Origin: Pseudomonas sp. IPO3778
GTDB taxonomy: Bacteria; Pseudomonadota; Gammaproteobacteria; Pseudomonadales; Pseudomonadaceae
NCBI RefSeq assembly: GCF_013386825.1
Contig: NZ_JACARC010000014.1
Span: 1 to 64,000 of the forward strand
Reading direction: 5' to 3'
DNA length: 64,000 bases
Each line of letters starts with the position of its first letter. Position 1 is the stretch's first letter. Position numbers and translations under genes: made by a program. This document shows positions 42,029 through 51,239 of this stretch, in pieces. The notes beneath the pieces are model-generated. The model was given only the letters and a program-made list of their open reading frames with translations. It searched no databases and was not told the DNA's origin.

Positions 42029-42613
42029 GTGACTGCCATTAAACTGATCGTTGGCCTGGGAAATCCAGGCGCCGAATACGAACAGACCCGGCATAACGCG
42101 GGGGCCCTTTTTGTTGAGCGCATCGCCCACGCCCAAGGTGTCAATCTTGTGGCCGATCGCAAATATTTTGGCCTGACCGGGCGCTTTTCGCATCAGGGTC
42201 AGGATGTTCGTCTGTTGATTCCCACCACCTACATGAACCGCAGCGGCCAGGCTGTCGCGGCGCTTGCGGGCTTCTTCCGGATCAAACCCGAAGAAATCCT
42301 GGTGGCCCATGACGAACTTGACCTGCCACCCGGCGTTGCCAAGCTCAAGCAAGGCGGCGGCCATGGCGGGCATAATGGCTTGCGCGACATCATCGCGCAG
42401 TTGGGCAATCAGAATACGTTCTACCGCTTGCGGCTTGGCATTGGCCACCCGGGCGTTGCCAGTATGGTTTCAAATTTCGTCCTGGGTCGTGCGCCACGCG
42501 CCGAACAGGAAAAACTCGATGCCAGCATCGATTTTGCCCTCGGCGTGCTGCCGGATATCTTCGCCGGTGAATGGAACCGTGCGATGAAAAACCTGCACAG
42601 CCAGAAGGCCTGA
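42029..42613 (+). CDS. pth: Peptidyl-tRNA hydrolase Pth
   Basis: Recycles peptidyl-tRNA. 194 residues starting with GTG. Catalytic His in [11 protein letters not shown], and the substrate-binding segments [10 protein letters not shown] and [13 protein letters not shown] are present. Confidence 0.96.
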   Translation: MTAIKLIVGLGNPGAEYEQTRHNAGALFVERIAHAQGVNLVADRKYFGLTGRFSHQGQDVRLLIPTTYMNRSGQAVAALAGFFRIKPEEILVAHDELDLPPGVAKLKQGGGHGGHNGLRDIIAQLGNQNTFYRLRLGIGHPGVASMVSNFVLGRAPRAEQEKLDASIDFALGVLPDIFAGEWNRAMKNLHSQKA

Positions 42614-42636
42614 CTCTTTACCCGAGGGGAAACACC

Positions 42637-43737
42637 ATGGGATTCAATTGCGGCATCGTCGGCCTACCTAACGTCGGCAAGTCCACCCTGTTCAACGCCC
42701 TGACCAAATCCGGCATTGCGGCGGAGAACTTCCCCTTCTGCACCATCGAACCGAACACCGGTATCGTGCCGATGCCCGACACACGCCTGGACGCCCTGGC
42801 GGCCATCGTGAATCCAAAGCGCATCCTGCCGACCACCATGGAGTTCGTCGACATCGCAGGCCTGGTAGCCGGCGCGTCGAAAGGTGAAGGCCTGGGCAAC
42901 AAGTTCCTCGCCAACATCCGTGAGACCGATGCCATCGCTCACGTGGTCCGCTGCTTCGAAGACGAGAACGTGATTCACGTCTCCAACAGCGTCGACCCGA
43001 AACGCGACATCGAGATCATCGACCTGGAACTGATCTTCGCCGACCTCGACAGCTGCGAGAAGCAACTGCAGAAGGTCACGCGTAACGCCAAGGGCGGCGA
43101 CAAGGACGCAGTGGTCCAGAAAGCCTTGCTGGAGCAGTTGATCGCGCACTTCACCCTGGGCAAGCCGGCACGCAGCCTGATGAAGAGCATGAGCACCGAC
43201 GAAAAGGCGGTGATCAAGGGCTTCCACCTGCTGACCACCAAGCCGGTGATGTACATCGCCAACGTGGCTGAAGACGGTTTCGAAAACAACCCGCTGCTCG
43301 ACGTGGTCCTGGCCATTGCCGAAGAAGAAGGCGCCATCGTTGTTCCGGTGTGCAACAAGATCGAAGCGGAAATCGCCGAGCTGGAAGACGGCGAAGAGAA
43401 AGACATGTTCCTCGAGGCTCTGGGCCTGGAAGAGCCTGGCCTGAACCGTGTGATCCGCGCCGGCTACGAAATGCTGCACCTGCAGACCTACTTCACCGCC
43501 GGCGTTGAAGAAGTCCGCGCCTGGACCGTCAAGGTCGGTGCCACTGCCCCACAAGCCGCTGGCGTGATCCACACCGACTTCGAAAAAGGCTTTATCCGCG
43601 CCGAAGTCATCGCCTACAACGACTTCATCCAGTTCAAGGGTGAAGCCGGTGCCAAGGAAGCCGGGAAATGGCGCCTGGAAGGCAAGGAATACATCGTCAA
43701 GGATGGCGACGTAATGCACTTCCGTTTCAACGTGTAA
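42637..43737 (+). CDS. ychF: Redox-regulated ATPase YchF
   Basis: Obg-family P-loop protein with ATPase activity, 366 residues. The G1 loop is [17 protein letters not shown], followed by a coiled-coil domain and a C-terminal TGS domain ([20 protein letters not shown]). The ATG at 42637 follows GAGGGGAAAC and gives the universal N-terminus. Confidence 0.96.
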   Translation: MGFNCGIVGLPNVGKSTLFNALTKSGIAAENFPFCTIEPNTGIVPMPDTRLDALAAIVNPKRILPTTMEFVDIAGLVAGASKGEGLGNKFLANIRETDAIAHVVRCFEDENVIHVSNSVDPKRDIEIIDLELIFADLDSCEKQLQKVTRNAKGGDKDAVVQKALLEQLIAHFTLGKPARSLMKSMSTDEKAVIKGFHLLTTKPVMYIANVAEDGFENNPLLDVVLAIAEEEGAIVVPVCNKIEAEIAELEDGEEKDMFLEALGLEEPGLNRVIRAGYEMLHLQTYFTAGVEEVRAWTVKVGATAPQAAGVIHTDFEKGFIRAEVIAYNDFIQFKGEAGAKEAGKWRLEGKEYIVKDGDVMHFRFNV

Positions 43738-43765
43738 GCGTCACCTGCGGCCCATGCCGCCAAAC

Positions 43766-43795
43766 AAAAAGCCGATGCCCTGCATCGGCTTTTTT
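43766..43795 (+). terminator. Terminator after ychF
   Basis: AAAAAGCCGATGC-CC-TGCATCGGCTTTTTT hairpin with T-tract. Confidence 0.92.
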
Positions 43796-44156
43796 GTGGG
43801 TGACCGTTTTTAACGGGGTAACCAAGCACTACGACACACTCTTTCACTTTATCTCTAAAACAATAACAGCCATTGAAAAAAATATTGGACACCCTGCCAA
43901 CAACAAAAAAATCTTCAAACTCAAGAATCCGCAATCACTTTAGGATTTATCCTTTAAATAACGAGAAAGCAAACTCGTAAAATGACTTGCCTTCCTACCA
44001 AACGGCCCACCCTTAATATTTTCTATACATTGATGGCGGCCAGCCAACTTCTTACCAAGATGACAAACCCGATATTTTCCGATTTACTTCCGAGCAATGG
44101 AATGGACTCAAAAGCCTAACAACAGTGATGCGGTCCAATATTGGAGCAATAGCAAT
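43796..44156. other. AT-rich gap at the left edge of the type III locus
   Basis: About 360 bases with no supportable gene. It is clearly AT-richer than the housekeeping block to the left and marks the transition into the type III locus. Presumably it holds the promoter of the HrpS-like gene, but no clear box was found. Confidence 0.6.
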
Positions 44157-45080
44157 ATGTCGGTCTCTTATCACCGTGAGGATGCAACAGACTCACCCCT
44201 CAGTGAATGCCCAAGCATAGAAGCAACTATCCATAATACCGCTGCACTTAATATCGATATGCTACTGCTGGGCGAAACGGGAACAGGTAAAGACACGCTG
44301 GCCCAACGCATCCATCTCCTGTCGCGCCGAAAGGGTAACTTTGTTGCCGTAAACTGCGCTGCGATTCCGGAAAGCCTCGCTGAAAGCCAACTGTTCGGTG
44401 TCAACAGCGGCGCCTATACCGGTGCGATGCAATCACGGGCCGGTTTCGTCGAAGCGGCACACCTGGGCACCTTGTACCTCGATGAAATTGACAGCATGCC
44501 CCTCAACCTGCAGGCCAAGTTGCTGCGAGTGCTGGAATGCCGTGGCGTTGAGCGCCTGGGCTCCACGCGGTTTATCCCGATAGACATGCGCGTCATTGCC
44601 TCCGCACAGCAATCGCTGCATGAAATGGTGGAACAAGGCGCCTTCAGGCGCGACCTGTACTTTCGCCTCAACATTGTCGATATCCGGCTGCCGCCCCTGC
44701 GCGAATGCCGTGAGCGGATTGTCCCGTTGTTCCTGAACATGATCCGCGAAGAATCAGAGTACTTTAAGTGCACCGCGCCTTCGCCGCCCGCCTCATTGCT
44801 GCAGCGATTGCTGTGCCATCCCTGGCCGGGCAATGTCCGTGAACTGCGCTCGACAGCCAAGCGCTTTGTGCTGGGCCTGCCGCCCCTTTCAGAGCCGGTG
44901 CCGCGCCCTCGGGAGATCGAAACCGGTCTCAAGGAACGGCTACAGCAAATCGAGAAAACGCTGATAGAAGAGTCCCTGAAGCGGCATGGGCACAACGTGG
45001 ATATCGTGTCGGTTGAATTGGGGATTGCCAAGCGCACGCTGTATTACCGGATGAAGCAGCTGGAAATATCGTTGAACTGA
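44157..45080 (+). CDS. HrpR/HrpS-type sigma-54 enhancer-binding activator (RspR-like)
   Basis: An AAA+ activator of 307 residues that has no receiver domain, as in HrpR/HrpS. Walker A is GETGTGKDTLAQR. The sigma-54 contact loop reads GAYTGA. Walker B is TLYLDEIDSM, and the arginine region is FRRDLYFRLNIV. A Fis-type helix-turn-helix ends the protein (VDIVSVELGIAKRTLYYRM). The ATG at 44157 was chosen over 44097 because GGAG precedes it and the length then matches HrpS. Only one such gene is present, whereas P. syringae has two. It should activate the sigma-54 promoter of hrpL at 54469. Confidence 0.88.
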   Translation: MSVSYHREDATDSPLSECPSIEATIHNTAALNIDMLLLGETGTGKDTLAQRIHLLSRRKGNFVAVNCAAIPESLAESQLFGVNSGAYTGAMQSRAGFVEAAHLGTLYLDEIDSMPLNLQAKLLRVLECRGVERLGSTRFIPIDMRVIASAQQSLHEMVEQGAFRRDLYFRLNIVDIRLPPLRECRERIVPLFLNMIREESEYFKCTAPSPPASLLQRLLCHPWPGNVRELRSTAKRFVLGLPPLSEPVPRPREIETGLKERLQQIEKTLIEESLKRHGHNVDIVSVELGIAKRTLYYRMKQLEISLN

Positions 45081-45175
45081 TGTCTCGAAAGCACGCATTC
45101 ATCATGATGTGTTTCTCGGTGACACGTTGAAAAAGCAAGCACCAACATTTTGAAATGTTCCGGCCAATAACATAC

Positions 45176-45204
45176 GGAACCACATGACTTTCGAGCACCA
45201 CACA
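45176..45204 (+). promoter_or_regulatory. hrp box (HrpL promoter) for the pilin-hrcJ operon
   Basis: GGAACC-N16-CCACACA is a perfect match to the HrpL consensus GGAACC-N15/16-CCACNNA. It lies 102 bases upstream of the pilin-like gene. Confidence 0.85.
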
Positions 45205-45305
45205 TTCATAGGCTGGAGCAGGTTAAACACCAGCAATGAAAAGTATCATAGATATTTAAACACCAGCCGATCATGTTTAAAGCATTATAACTTTGGAGAT
45301 TGACT

Positions 45306-45491
45306 ATGACTATTCCAAGCGGCTCGTCCTTTCTCAACAACGCTTCAAGTTACGGAAGCGCGTTATCGGCCTCAAGTTCCTTGCAGAACGAACTGGAAAA
45401 TGCGAAAGCGATCCAGGCCGAGGGTGTGCGCCTGAGCAATGAATCCAAAAAGCTTAACAACGTCGCTACGGCGGCTAAAGAGCTGCGCTAA
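45306..45491 (+). CDS. Small HrpA-like pilin candidate
   Basis: A 61-residue Ser/Ala-rich protein with a helical charged C-terminal half (LQNELENAKAIQAEGVRLSN, ending TAAKELR). It is the first gene after the hrp box, where hrpA lies in P. syringae, and GGAG precedes its ATG. Its size and composition suit a T3SS pilin or needle subunit, but it is shorter than typical HrpA (about 110). No hrpZ harpin follows. Identity rests on position more than on sequence. Confidence 0.55.
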   Translation: MTIPSGSSFLNNASSYGSALSASSSLQNELENAKAIQAEGVRLSNESKKLNNVATAAKELR

Positions 45492-45498
45492 CCGTGTT

Positions 45499-45530
45499 CA
45501 TCTCCCCCTATTCATTAATCGGGGGAGATG
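45499..45530 (+). promoter_or_regulatory. Hairpin between pilin-like gene and next gene
   Basis: CATCTCCCCC / GGGGGAGATG, a 10-bp perfect stem with a 12-base loop just after the pilin stop. There is no T-run, so it may be an mRNA-stabilising or partial read-through element that makes the pilin more abundant than distal genes. Confidence 0.6.
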
Positions 45531-45575
45531 TTCCAGCTCACAAAACCCTACACAAAATCATACGACAGGTTTTAC

Positions 45576-45941
45576 ATGCGCACAGAAGGAAATACCTCAT
45601 CAGGTCGTAATAGTTTTCATCCCGGCGACGGCTCAACGGACTTTTCAGCCTCCAGTACCGATATTGATTTTTTCAACTCAACACTGGAGCACGCGTCACC
45701 GACGATGACAGCAACGACAAAACCTGGCGCAACAAACCTGCTGGCGGACGCATCAGAACAGCTCATCCACTCGACCAACCGCCTGAACAAAAGTTTAAAA
45801 GCCATGAGTAAAGACGCAAGCCTTGAGGACTTCAAAAAATACCCAAAAGAACTTTCAAACTCGCTACTGCTCTCGCAGCTTTTAGTGAGGAGCCTTGGCA
45901 AAACCACTCAATGCATCGACAAAATCTGTAACTTGCAGTAG
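45576..45941 (+). CDS. HrpB/SctI-like inner rod candidate
   Basis: A 121-residue hydrophilic protein with no signal peptide. The C-terminal helix (LSNSLLLSQLLVRSLGKTTQCIDKI) resembles the C-terminal helix of T3SS inner-rod proteins. It lies directly before hrcJ, the hrpB position in P. syringae, and its length matches HrpB. An alternative start at 45528 overlaps the hairpin and has the purine run too close. Identification is by position and shape. Confidence 0.5.
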   Translation: MRTEGNTSSGRNSFHPGDGSTDFSASSTDIDFFNSTLEHASPTMTATTKPGATNLLADASEQLIHSTNRLNKSLKAMSKDASLEDFKKYPKELSNSLLLSQLLVRSLGKTTQCIDKICNLQ

Positions 45942-45947
45942 CAAAGA

Positions 45948-46739
45948 ATGAATCATATTCCGCGTATCGCGCTGCTTATATCCCTGGTTTTTATGCTCAA
46001 CGGTTGCAGTGACCGTGTCGAGCTCCATCGCCAACTCTCCGAGCAAGAGGCCAATGAGGTCATCGCGGAACTGGCAGACAAACATATCCGCGCCCAAAAA
46101 GTCCCCGCCAAAGATGGTGTTGTCGTGGCAGTCAACGCAGCCGACATCGGCCGTGCCGTACGCACCCTGGAAGCTGCCGGCCTGCCTCGGGTTGCCCGCA
46201 CCACACTGGGGGATACCTTTCGCAAGGAAGGCGTTATCTCCACACCGCTGGAAGAGCGCGCCCGTTACATCTATGCCTTGTCCCAGGAGCTTGAGGCGAC
46301 CTTATCCAACATTGACGGAGTGATCGTCGCCCGCGTGCACGTGGTACTGCCCGAACGCATCGCACCAGGAGAGCCGGTGCAACCCGCATCGGCGTCGGTC
46401 TTCATCAAGCATGACCCGCGACTGGACCCCGACAATATCCGCGCACGTGTACGCAGAATGGTCGCGAGCAGCATCCCGGGCATGACCACCGCAGTGGACA
46501 ACCCGCAGAAACTGACGGTGATCTTCGTACCGGCGACGGCCTACCAGGAACAGCAACGCCTGGCTTATTTCGGGCCTTTCCTGGTACCCGCCGATGACAT
46601 CGGGTTCTGGCGGGCCTGCGTGGTGTTGTCGCTGGCCAGTTTGGTACTGGCCGTGCTCGCCGTACTGTTCTTGCGCAATCGGCGCCAGCGTTTATTACAA
46701 GGGACGCCGGCACCCGGCGAGTCGATGACGCTTCCATGA
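45948..46739 (+). CDS. hrcJ: Type III secretion inner-ring lipoprotein HrcJ/SctJ
   Basis: Inner-membrane ring lipoprotein of 263 residues. Lipobox LNGCSD. The YscJ/FliF domain has ELHRQLSEQEANEVIAEL and RVHVVLPERIAPGEPVQPAS with ASVFIKHDP. A C-terminal transmembrane segment lies at about 222-244. Apparently intact. Overlaps hrpD by 4 bases. Confidence 0.93.
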   Translation: MNHIPRIALLISLVFMLNGCSDRVELHRQLSEQEANEVIAELADKHIRAQKVPAKDGVVVAVNAADIGRAVRTLEAAGLPRVARTTLGDTFRKEGVISTPLEERARYIYALSQELEATLSNIDGVIVARVHVVLPERIAPGEPVQPASASVFIKHDPRLDPDNIRARVRRMVASSIPGMTTAVDNPQKLTVIFVPATAYQEQQRLAYFGPFLVPADDIGFWRACVVLSLASLVLAVLAVLFLRNRRQRLLQGTPAPGESMTLP

Positions 46740-47317
46740 TGCCTGCTCCCGATCTGTCGATGAGTGAGCGTCTGGCGTGGGCTCAATGGTGGGCCTTTCC
46801 CTGGAAGTCCGCCCACGAAGACTGGAGGGCCGCTGACAAGCACCCCGCGATCAATGCGCTGTATCGCACGGGGGTACTGGCCACCAGCACCCTCGCAGGA
46901 ATTGCGCCCTGCTTGCCTCCTGCCCCTCACCCCGCCGTGCTCAGGTTGGTCCTCGCTTCAACGGAACAACGCAACCTGTTGCTGGCGCTGATTCACAGCA
47001 CCTTCAGCCCGGCCAGTGCAGCGCCGTTGAGTGAAGAGCATCAGCAATGGTGCACGCGTCTTTCCAAGGCGCTGCCGCCTGACATGCTGTTGCCCCACGA
47101 TGACCCGTTGCAGTTGCTGCGCAGTTGGGTAAAACCCGCCACATGGCAGCGCCTTCGGTTGCGTTTCCCCTATGAACGTGTGCTTGAGATGGAAAAAAGA
47201 ACCCTCTCATTCGAAAACGGGCACAGCCGGCTGAACACGCTCTGGCAAGCCGTTGTATGGCGCATTACGGCAACCACCCATGACCACCTGCCGCCTGACC
47301 GGCAAGGAGATCAGTGA
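46736..47317 (+). CDS. hrpD: HrpD/SctK-like type III accessory protein
   Basis: A 193-residue cytoplasmic protein with the W-rich start MSERLAWAQWWAFPWKSAHEDW typical of HrpD/YscK-like proteins. It is thought to link the inner ring to the cytoplasmic platform. The start overlaps the hrcJ stop and its stop overlaps the next ATG. Apparently intact. Confidence 0.75.
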   Translation: MMPAPDLSMSERLAWAQWWAFPWKSAHEDWRAADKHPAINALYRTGVLATSTLAGIAPCLPPAPHPAVLRLVLASTEQRNLLLALIHSTFSPASAAPLSEEHQQWCTRLSKALPPDMLLPHDDPLQLLRSWVKPATWQRLRLRFPYERVLEMEKRTLSFENGHSRLNTLWQAVVWRITATTHDHLPPDRQGDQ

Positions 47318-47895
47318 TGCTCTGCCGCCTCAGGATTGAGTTACACAGCGGCCCCTCCGGGTTGCCGCAAACCCTGATCCCTCGGGAAACGCTCGCAGAC
47401 TGGGCGCAGGCCAACCAGCTTTTGGTTCGCGCCAACGCCCAGGCCGAGGCGTTGCTACGCCAGGCCGAAGAACACTGTGAGGCGCTGCGGGAAAAGGCCG
47501 GGCTGGAGTTCTGGCAACGCGCCGATGCCCAGCTCACGCGCTGGGAACGTGAACGTCAGGCGATGTGCGACAGCCTTGAGCAGCACGCCACCTCGATCGC
47601 CAACCAGGCAATCCGCAGCCTGCTTGACGACACCGTAGCCCCCAAACGCCTGGAGGCCCTCCTGCAGCAGTTGCTGACGAGCCAGGTCCCCAAGATCAAG
47701 GCGGTGCTGCTCTGCCATCCACCTGAAATCGAGGAGGTCAGGCAGCATCTCGTCAATCATGGCGTGACGCTGTGGACGCTTCACGGGGACGACACTCTCA
47801 GCCCTCAAACCCTGGTACTGAAAACAGACGAGGGAGACTTTCGTATCAGTTGGAGCGCAATGCTCGAATCGTTCTTCAACAACAACGGGCATTAA
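47317..47895 (+). CDS. hrpE: HrpE/SctL ATPase-stator protein
   Basis: A 192-residue FliH/YscL-like protein. The long helix ANQLLVRANAQAEALLRQAEE and the Glu/Arg-rich coiled coil precede a globular domain ending LKTDEGDFRISWSAMLESF. It normally holds the HrcN ATPase, which is destroyed here (53103-53431). AAGGAG precedes the ATG. Confidence 0.82.
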   Translation: MLCRLRIELHSGPSGLPQTLIPRETLADWAQANQLLVRANAQAEALLRQAEEHCEALREKAGLEFWQRADAQLTRWERERQAMCDSLEQHATSIANQAIRSLLDDTVAPKRLEALLQQLLTSQVPKIKAVLLCHPPEIEEVRQHLVNHGVTLWTLHGDDTLSPQTLVLKTDEGDFRISWSAMLESFFNNNGH

Positions 47896-47945
47896 AAACG
47901 GCGTCAGCGCTCAGTTCCCGCATTTCAAATAATGTCCTCAAGCAG

Positions 47946-47974
47946 GGAACTGATTGGCCAGTACTCACCACAAC
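47946..47974 (+). promoter_or_regulatory. hrp box for the hrpF/hrcC operon
   Basis: GGAACT-N16-CCACAAC, one mismatch from consensus in each half (GGAACC; final A). It lies 28 bases before the chimeric gene, exactly where the hrpC-operon promoter sits in P. syringae. Confidence 0.7.
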
Positions 47975-48001
47975 ACCTGCACAACCCAACAGGAAATGCT
48001 C

Positions 48002-49402
48002 ATGGACTACTCAAAAGATTTAGGGCGCAAACTGGCTCATACGGACAACTCCGTGCAAAAGAACTACAACGCGGCGTTTGAGTCGGGCGTAGACATAGAC
48101 TCCATCCACACATTTACCAAACACCTTTTCCTGTCCACCAGCCGGATCCGCGTTGAAGCCGATGTGCGCAACAACGCCGTGCTGATCTACGACCTGCCGG
48201 AGCGCCAGGGGATGTACCGCGAGTTGATCGCCCAGCTCGACGTGGCGCGCAAGCTGGTGGAAATCGACGCAATCATCCTCGACATCGAGCGCACTCAATT
48301 GCGTGAATTCGGGGTTAACTGGGGCTTTCAAAACAGCCGTTTCCGTGGCGGCGTGAACATGGCCCCCGGCACCTCATCGCAACTGTCGATCGAAAACCGC
48401 GACCGTTTCTATGCCGATGTCCGGGCACTGGAGCAACGAGGCCTGGCGACCATGGTGTCGAACCCGTCGGTGCTCACCCTGGAAAACCAGCCGGCGGTGA
48501 TCGACTTCAACCGCACCCAGTACCTTACGGCCGGCACCGAGACCGCCACCATCCTGCCCATCACGGTGGGTACCAGCTTCCAGGTGGTGCCCCGGGTGAT
48601 CACCACCCGCGGGCAGCACCAGATCCATCTGGTGGTGGATATCGAGGACGGTAACTTCGACGAATCCAACCCCGAGCGCATCGGGCCCGATGTACGCCGG
48701 GGCAAGGTCAGTACCCAGGCGGTGATGGCGGAAAAACGCTCCCTGGTGGTCGGCGGGTTCCACGTGACCGAACGTACCGACAAGCAGAGCAAGGTACCGC
48801 TGCTGGGGGACATACCGCTGTTGGGTAAAACGTTGTTCTCTTCCACCGAACGCCAGAACAACCGCCGCGAACGCCTGTTTATCCTGACCCCACGCGTCAT
48901 CGGCGATCAGGCCGACCCTTCACGTTACTTGCCACAGGAAGACCAGGCGGAACTGCAGGCGGCACTCAAACCTCTGGCCCGGCGCTATGCCGAGCATCAG
49001 CCGGTGATCAAGCGCAGCGACATCACCAGCGCCCTGGCCCACCTCGTCAGCGGGCAAGTGCCCACGGCCTTCAAGGCGGCACCGATGCCACTGGGGCTGG
49101 GCACCTTGTGCGCCACCCGGGACCTGCTGGCACTCAATACCGAGCGCAGCCAGTGGTATGTCGGCCCGCAGTTCAACGTGGCCGTGGTAGTGCTGCGTAA
49201 CCAATTCAATCGCAACGTGCGCATCGATGAAAAGGAGTGCAGCAACGCCCAGACCCTGGCGGTGAGCGTCTGGCCGCGCGCCTGGCTCAAGCCGGGCGAA
49301 GAGGCCGAAGTGTTCATCGCCATGCGTCCCGTCATCAAAGATGAACACATCGGTGTGCCCCGCCCTTCCCTGCTCACACCTGCCCGGAGCAACGCCCAAT
49401 GA
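48002..49402 (+). pseudogene. In-frame HrpF-like/HrcC chimera (truncated secretin)
   Basis: 466 residues. Residues 1 to about 47 (MDYSKDLGRKLAHTDNS...) have no signal peptide and probably come from hrpF, the gene expected here. From RIRVEADVRNNAVLIYDLPE (residue 48, base 48143) onward the sequence is HrcC. It has lost the signal peptide and N0-N2 domains, the first half of a protein of about 700 residues. The secretin core is complete (ENQPAVIDFNRTQYLTAGTE, GSVSTQAV-type, KVPLLGDIPLLGKTLF). Without a signal peptide it cannot reach the outer membrane by Sec. AGGAA precedes the ATG, so it may still be translated. hrpG is missing within the same deletion. Confidence 0.85.
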
Positions 49403-49602
49403 ACCGTCGACTCCCCTGCGTCACCTTGATTGGCCTCGCCCTGCTCATCGCCGGTTGCACGCCAACGTGCAAGGGCGACTCTTGCTCACGCCCGCAATCG
49501 AGCGCCGACAAAATGGTGGTCTGGTGGCCACCGCAGATGCGCGTCGAGCCCGGCCCGGCAGGCGAGCGGTCGGATTACCAGACCGTATCCCTGGAACGGT
49601 GA
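49399..49602 (+). CDS. hrpT: HrpT-like outer-membrane lipoprotein
   Basis: A 67-residue lipoprotein with lipobox LLIAGCTP. The VVWWPPQMRVEPGPAGERSDYQT segment resembles HrpT, the secretin pilot. It overlaps the hrcC stop by 4 bases and lies in the canonical position. Its client secretin has lost its export signal. Confidence 0.75.
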   Translation: MNRRLPCVTLIGLALLIAGCTPTCKGDSCSRPQSSADKMVVWWPPQMRVEPGPAGERSDYQTVSLER

Positions 49603-49607
49603 ACCCC

Positions 49608-49979
49608 ATGGGGTTGCCCGACGATGATCAACATCGCCAGGTGTTCCTGGACAACCTGGTGAGCGGCAATGACGCTCACCTGCCCCTCGCTCCAGGGATT
49701 GCCCTGCTCCCGATCAAGGCCGGCACCCTGCGGGGGCTGGCCTTGCAGATAGCCCCCGAGGCCCTACAGGCCGGGCAGTTGCAGAACGTGCTCGAGCGAC
49801 GCTTCGAGCACGCGCTGGCGTTCCATGGGTGCTTTGTCTATCAGGATGCCAGGGGCGTGCTGGTGATCTGGCACGCGCTGCCGACGCCCCCGGGTAGCGG
49901 TGCCGCGCTCAATGATACCGTCAGCCGGATGCTGTCCCTGGCCAGGCTGGAAGCGCTGGACGTACACCGCACTCACTAG
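49608..49979 (+). CDS. hrpV: HrpV-like regulator/chaperone candidate
   Basis: A 123-residue protein 6 bases after hrpT, where hrpV is found. It has the alpha/beta size of a T3SS chaperone: VFLDNLVSGNDAHLPLAPG, then NVLERRFEHALAFHGCFVYQD. HrpV binds and restrains HrpS; its antagonist HrpG is absent here. Identity is mainly by position. Confidence 0.6.
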   Translation: MGLPDDDQHRQVFLDNLVSGNDAHLPLAPGIALLPIKAGTLRGLALQIAPEALQAGQLQNVLERRFEHALAFHGCFVYQDARGVLVIWHALPTPPGSGAALNDTVSRMLSLARLEALDVHRTH

Positions 49980-49991
49980 GGTGCCGCACGC

Positions 49992-51239
49992 CTAACGCTG
50001 CTCCAACTCCGGCAAGTGGAGGGTGTCGCGCTTGGCTTCATCATTCAATTCACGCAACGTCCGGTAGATGAAGGCCACCGCCTGCAAGGTCTCCCGGGGA
50101 ATGTTCGCCCCCAGCTTGTTCTCATACAGCGTACGCGCCAGCCACACGCACTGGATGACGGGTACATCGGCCGCCTTGGCCCGGTCGATCAGTTTGCGGG
50201 CCTCGGCGTCTGTGCCCTTGTCCACCAACAAAGGCAGCGGGGTTTTCCCGGGGCGATAGTAGAGCGCGACAGCAAAGTGCGTAGGGTTGACCACCAGCAT
50301 GTCGGACTCTTCAAGCTTGGGCAGCTTGACCTTCGGTTCTTCCTGGGCCAGCTGATAGGCCAGTGCACGGCGCTGGCCTTTTACATGGGGGTCGCCTTCC
50401 ATGTCCTTGTACTCCTTCATCACCTCCACCTGGGTCATGCGCATGCGCTTGGCGAAGAAGTGTTTCTGCAACGTCATGTCGATCAACGCCAGCACCAACA
50501 GCAGCCCCAGGCAGGCGTGCAGCAAGTGCCGGAACAACGTGATCAGCGCCAGGATATAACTCTGCAGATCGCTGGTGGCCAGGTTGATCAACGCCGCCAA
50601 CGACGGCCCGATCACCACATACAACACCAGGGTCAGGAGCAGCGCCTTGCCCAGCCCCATCAACAGGTTCATCACCGACTGGGCGGAGAACATCTGCTTG
50701 ATCTGGTTCAGAGGATTGAGGCGGTTCAAGTCCGGCTTCAGGCTTTCCGGGGCGAACAGGAACCCGATCTCGAACCCCGCCTGCAACTGCGACAACACAA
50801 ACGCCGGGATCAACAGGATCAGGTCTTCGCGCTGGGTGCTTTGGGCCATTTCAGGCGGCCACATGCGCGCGCTGTTTTCCAGCAGGTGGGTCAACACGTC
50901 CGCGTCGGTGTTACGCAGCATGAACGCGCGCAACGGCTGGATGGCCTCACTGCCCGTCGATAGAAGCGTCTGGACGTTGCTCATGTCCACCGGCGTTGCC
51001 TTGACGTTCTGGGCGATTTCGTACCCCACGGGGGCCATGATAAACAGCGTCGCCGCCAGCGCTATCCCGTTGATAGCCATGCTCGGCGGCACCTGCTGCA
51101 CGCCGATGGCGTTGCGGGTAATCATCAGCACGATGACGATCTTCAAGAAGGCCGTGCACACGATCAACAACATCGGCATCAATGATAACGCGCCGAGAAA
51201 CACCGCCAGCACAAGAGGGTCGACTCCCTGGAGCATCAT
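49992..51239 (-). pseudogene. In-frame HrcR/HrcU chimera
   Basis: 415 residues. Residues 1-161 are HrcR (MMLQGVDPLVLAVFLGALSL ... AFVLSQLQAGFEIGFL). From about 158 on the sequence is HrcU (IGFLFAPESLKPDLNRLNPL ...) and includes the autocleavage motif VVNPTHFAVALYY at 318-321. The last part of HrcR, all of HrcS and HrcT, and the first transmembrane part of HrcU are missing. Both parents carry IGFL at this point, so the deletion probably occurred at a short homology (50757-50768). The frame is open throughout. The export gate cannot form normally. Confidence 0.9.

Noticed and set aside
43796..44156. Small frames in the gap after ychF
   Set aside because: Short, poorly initiated and without recognisable content.
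48002..51239. Sequencing error as the cause of the missing T3SS genes
   Set aside because: The chimeras lose hundreds to thousands of bases with clean open frames at two of three junctions. That is not explained by point errors, though misassembly is not formally excluded.
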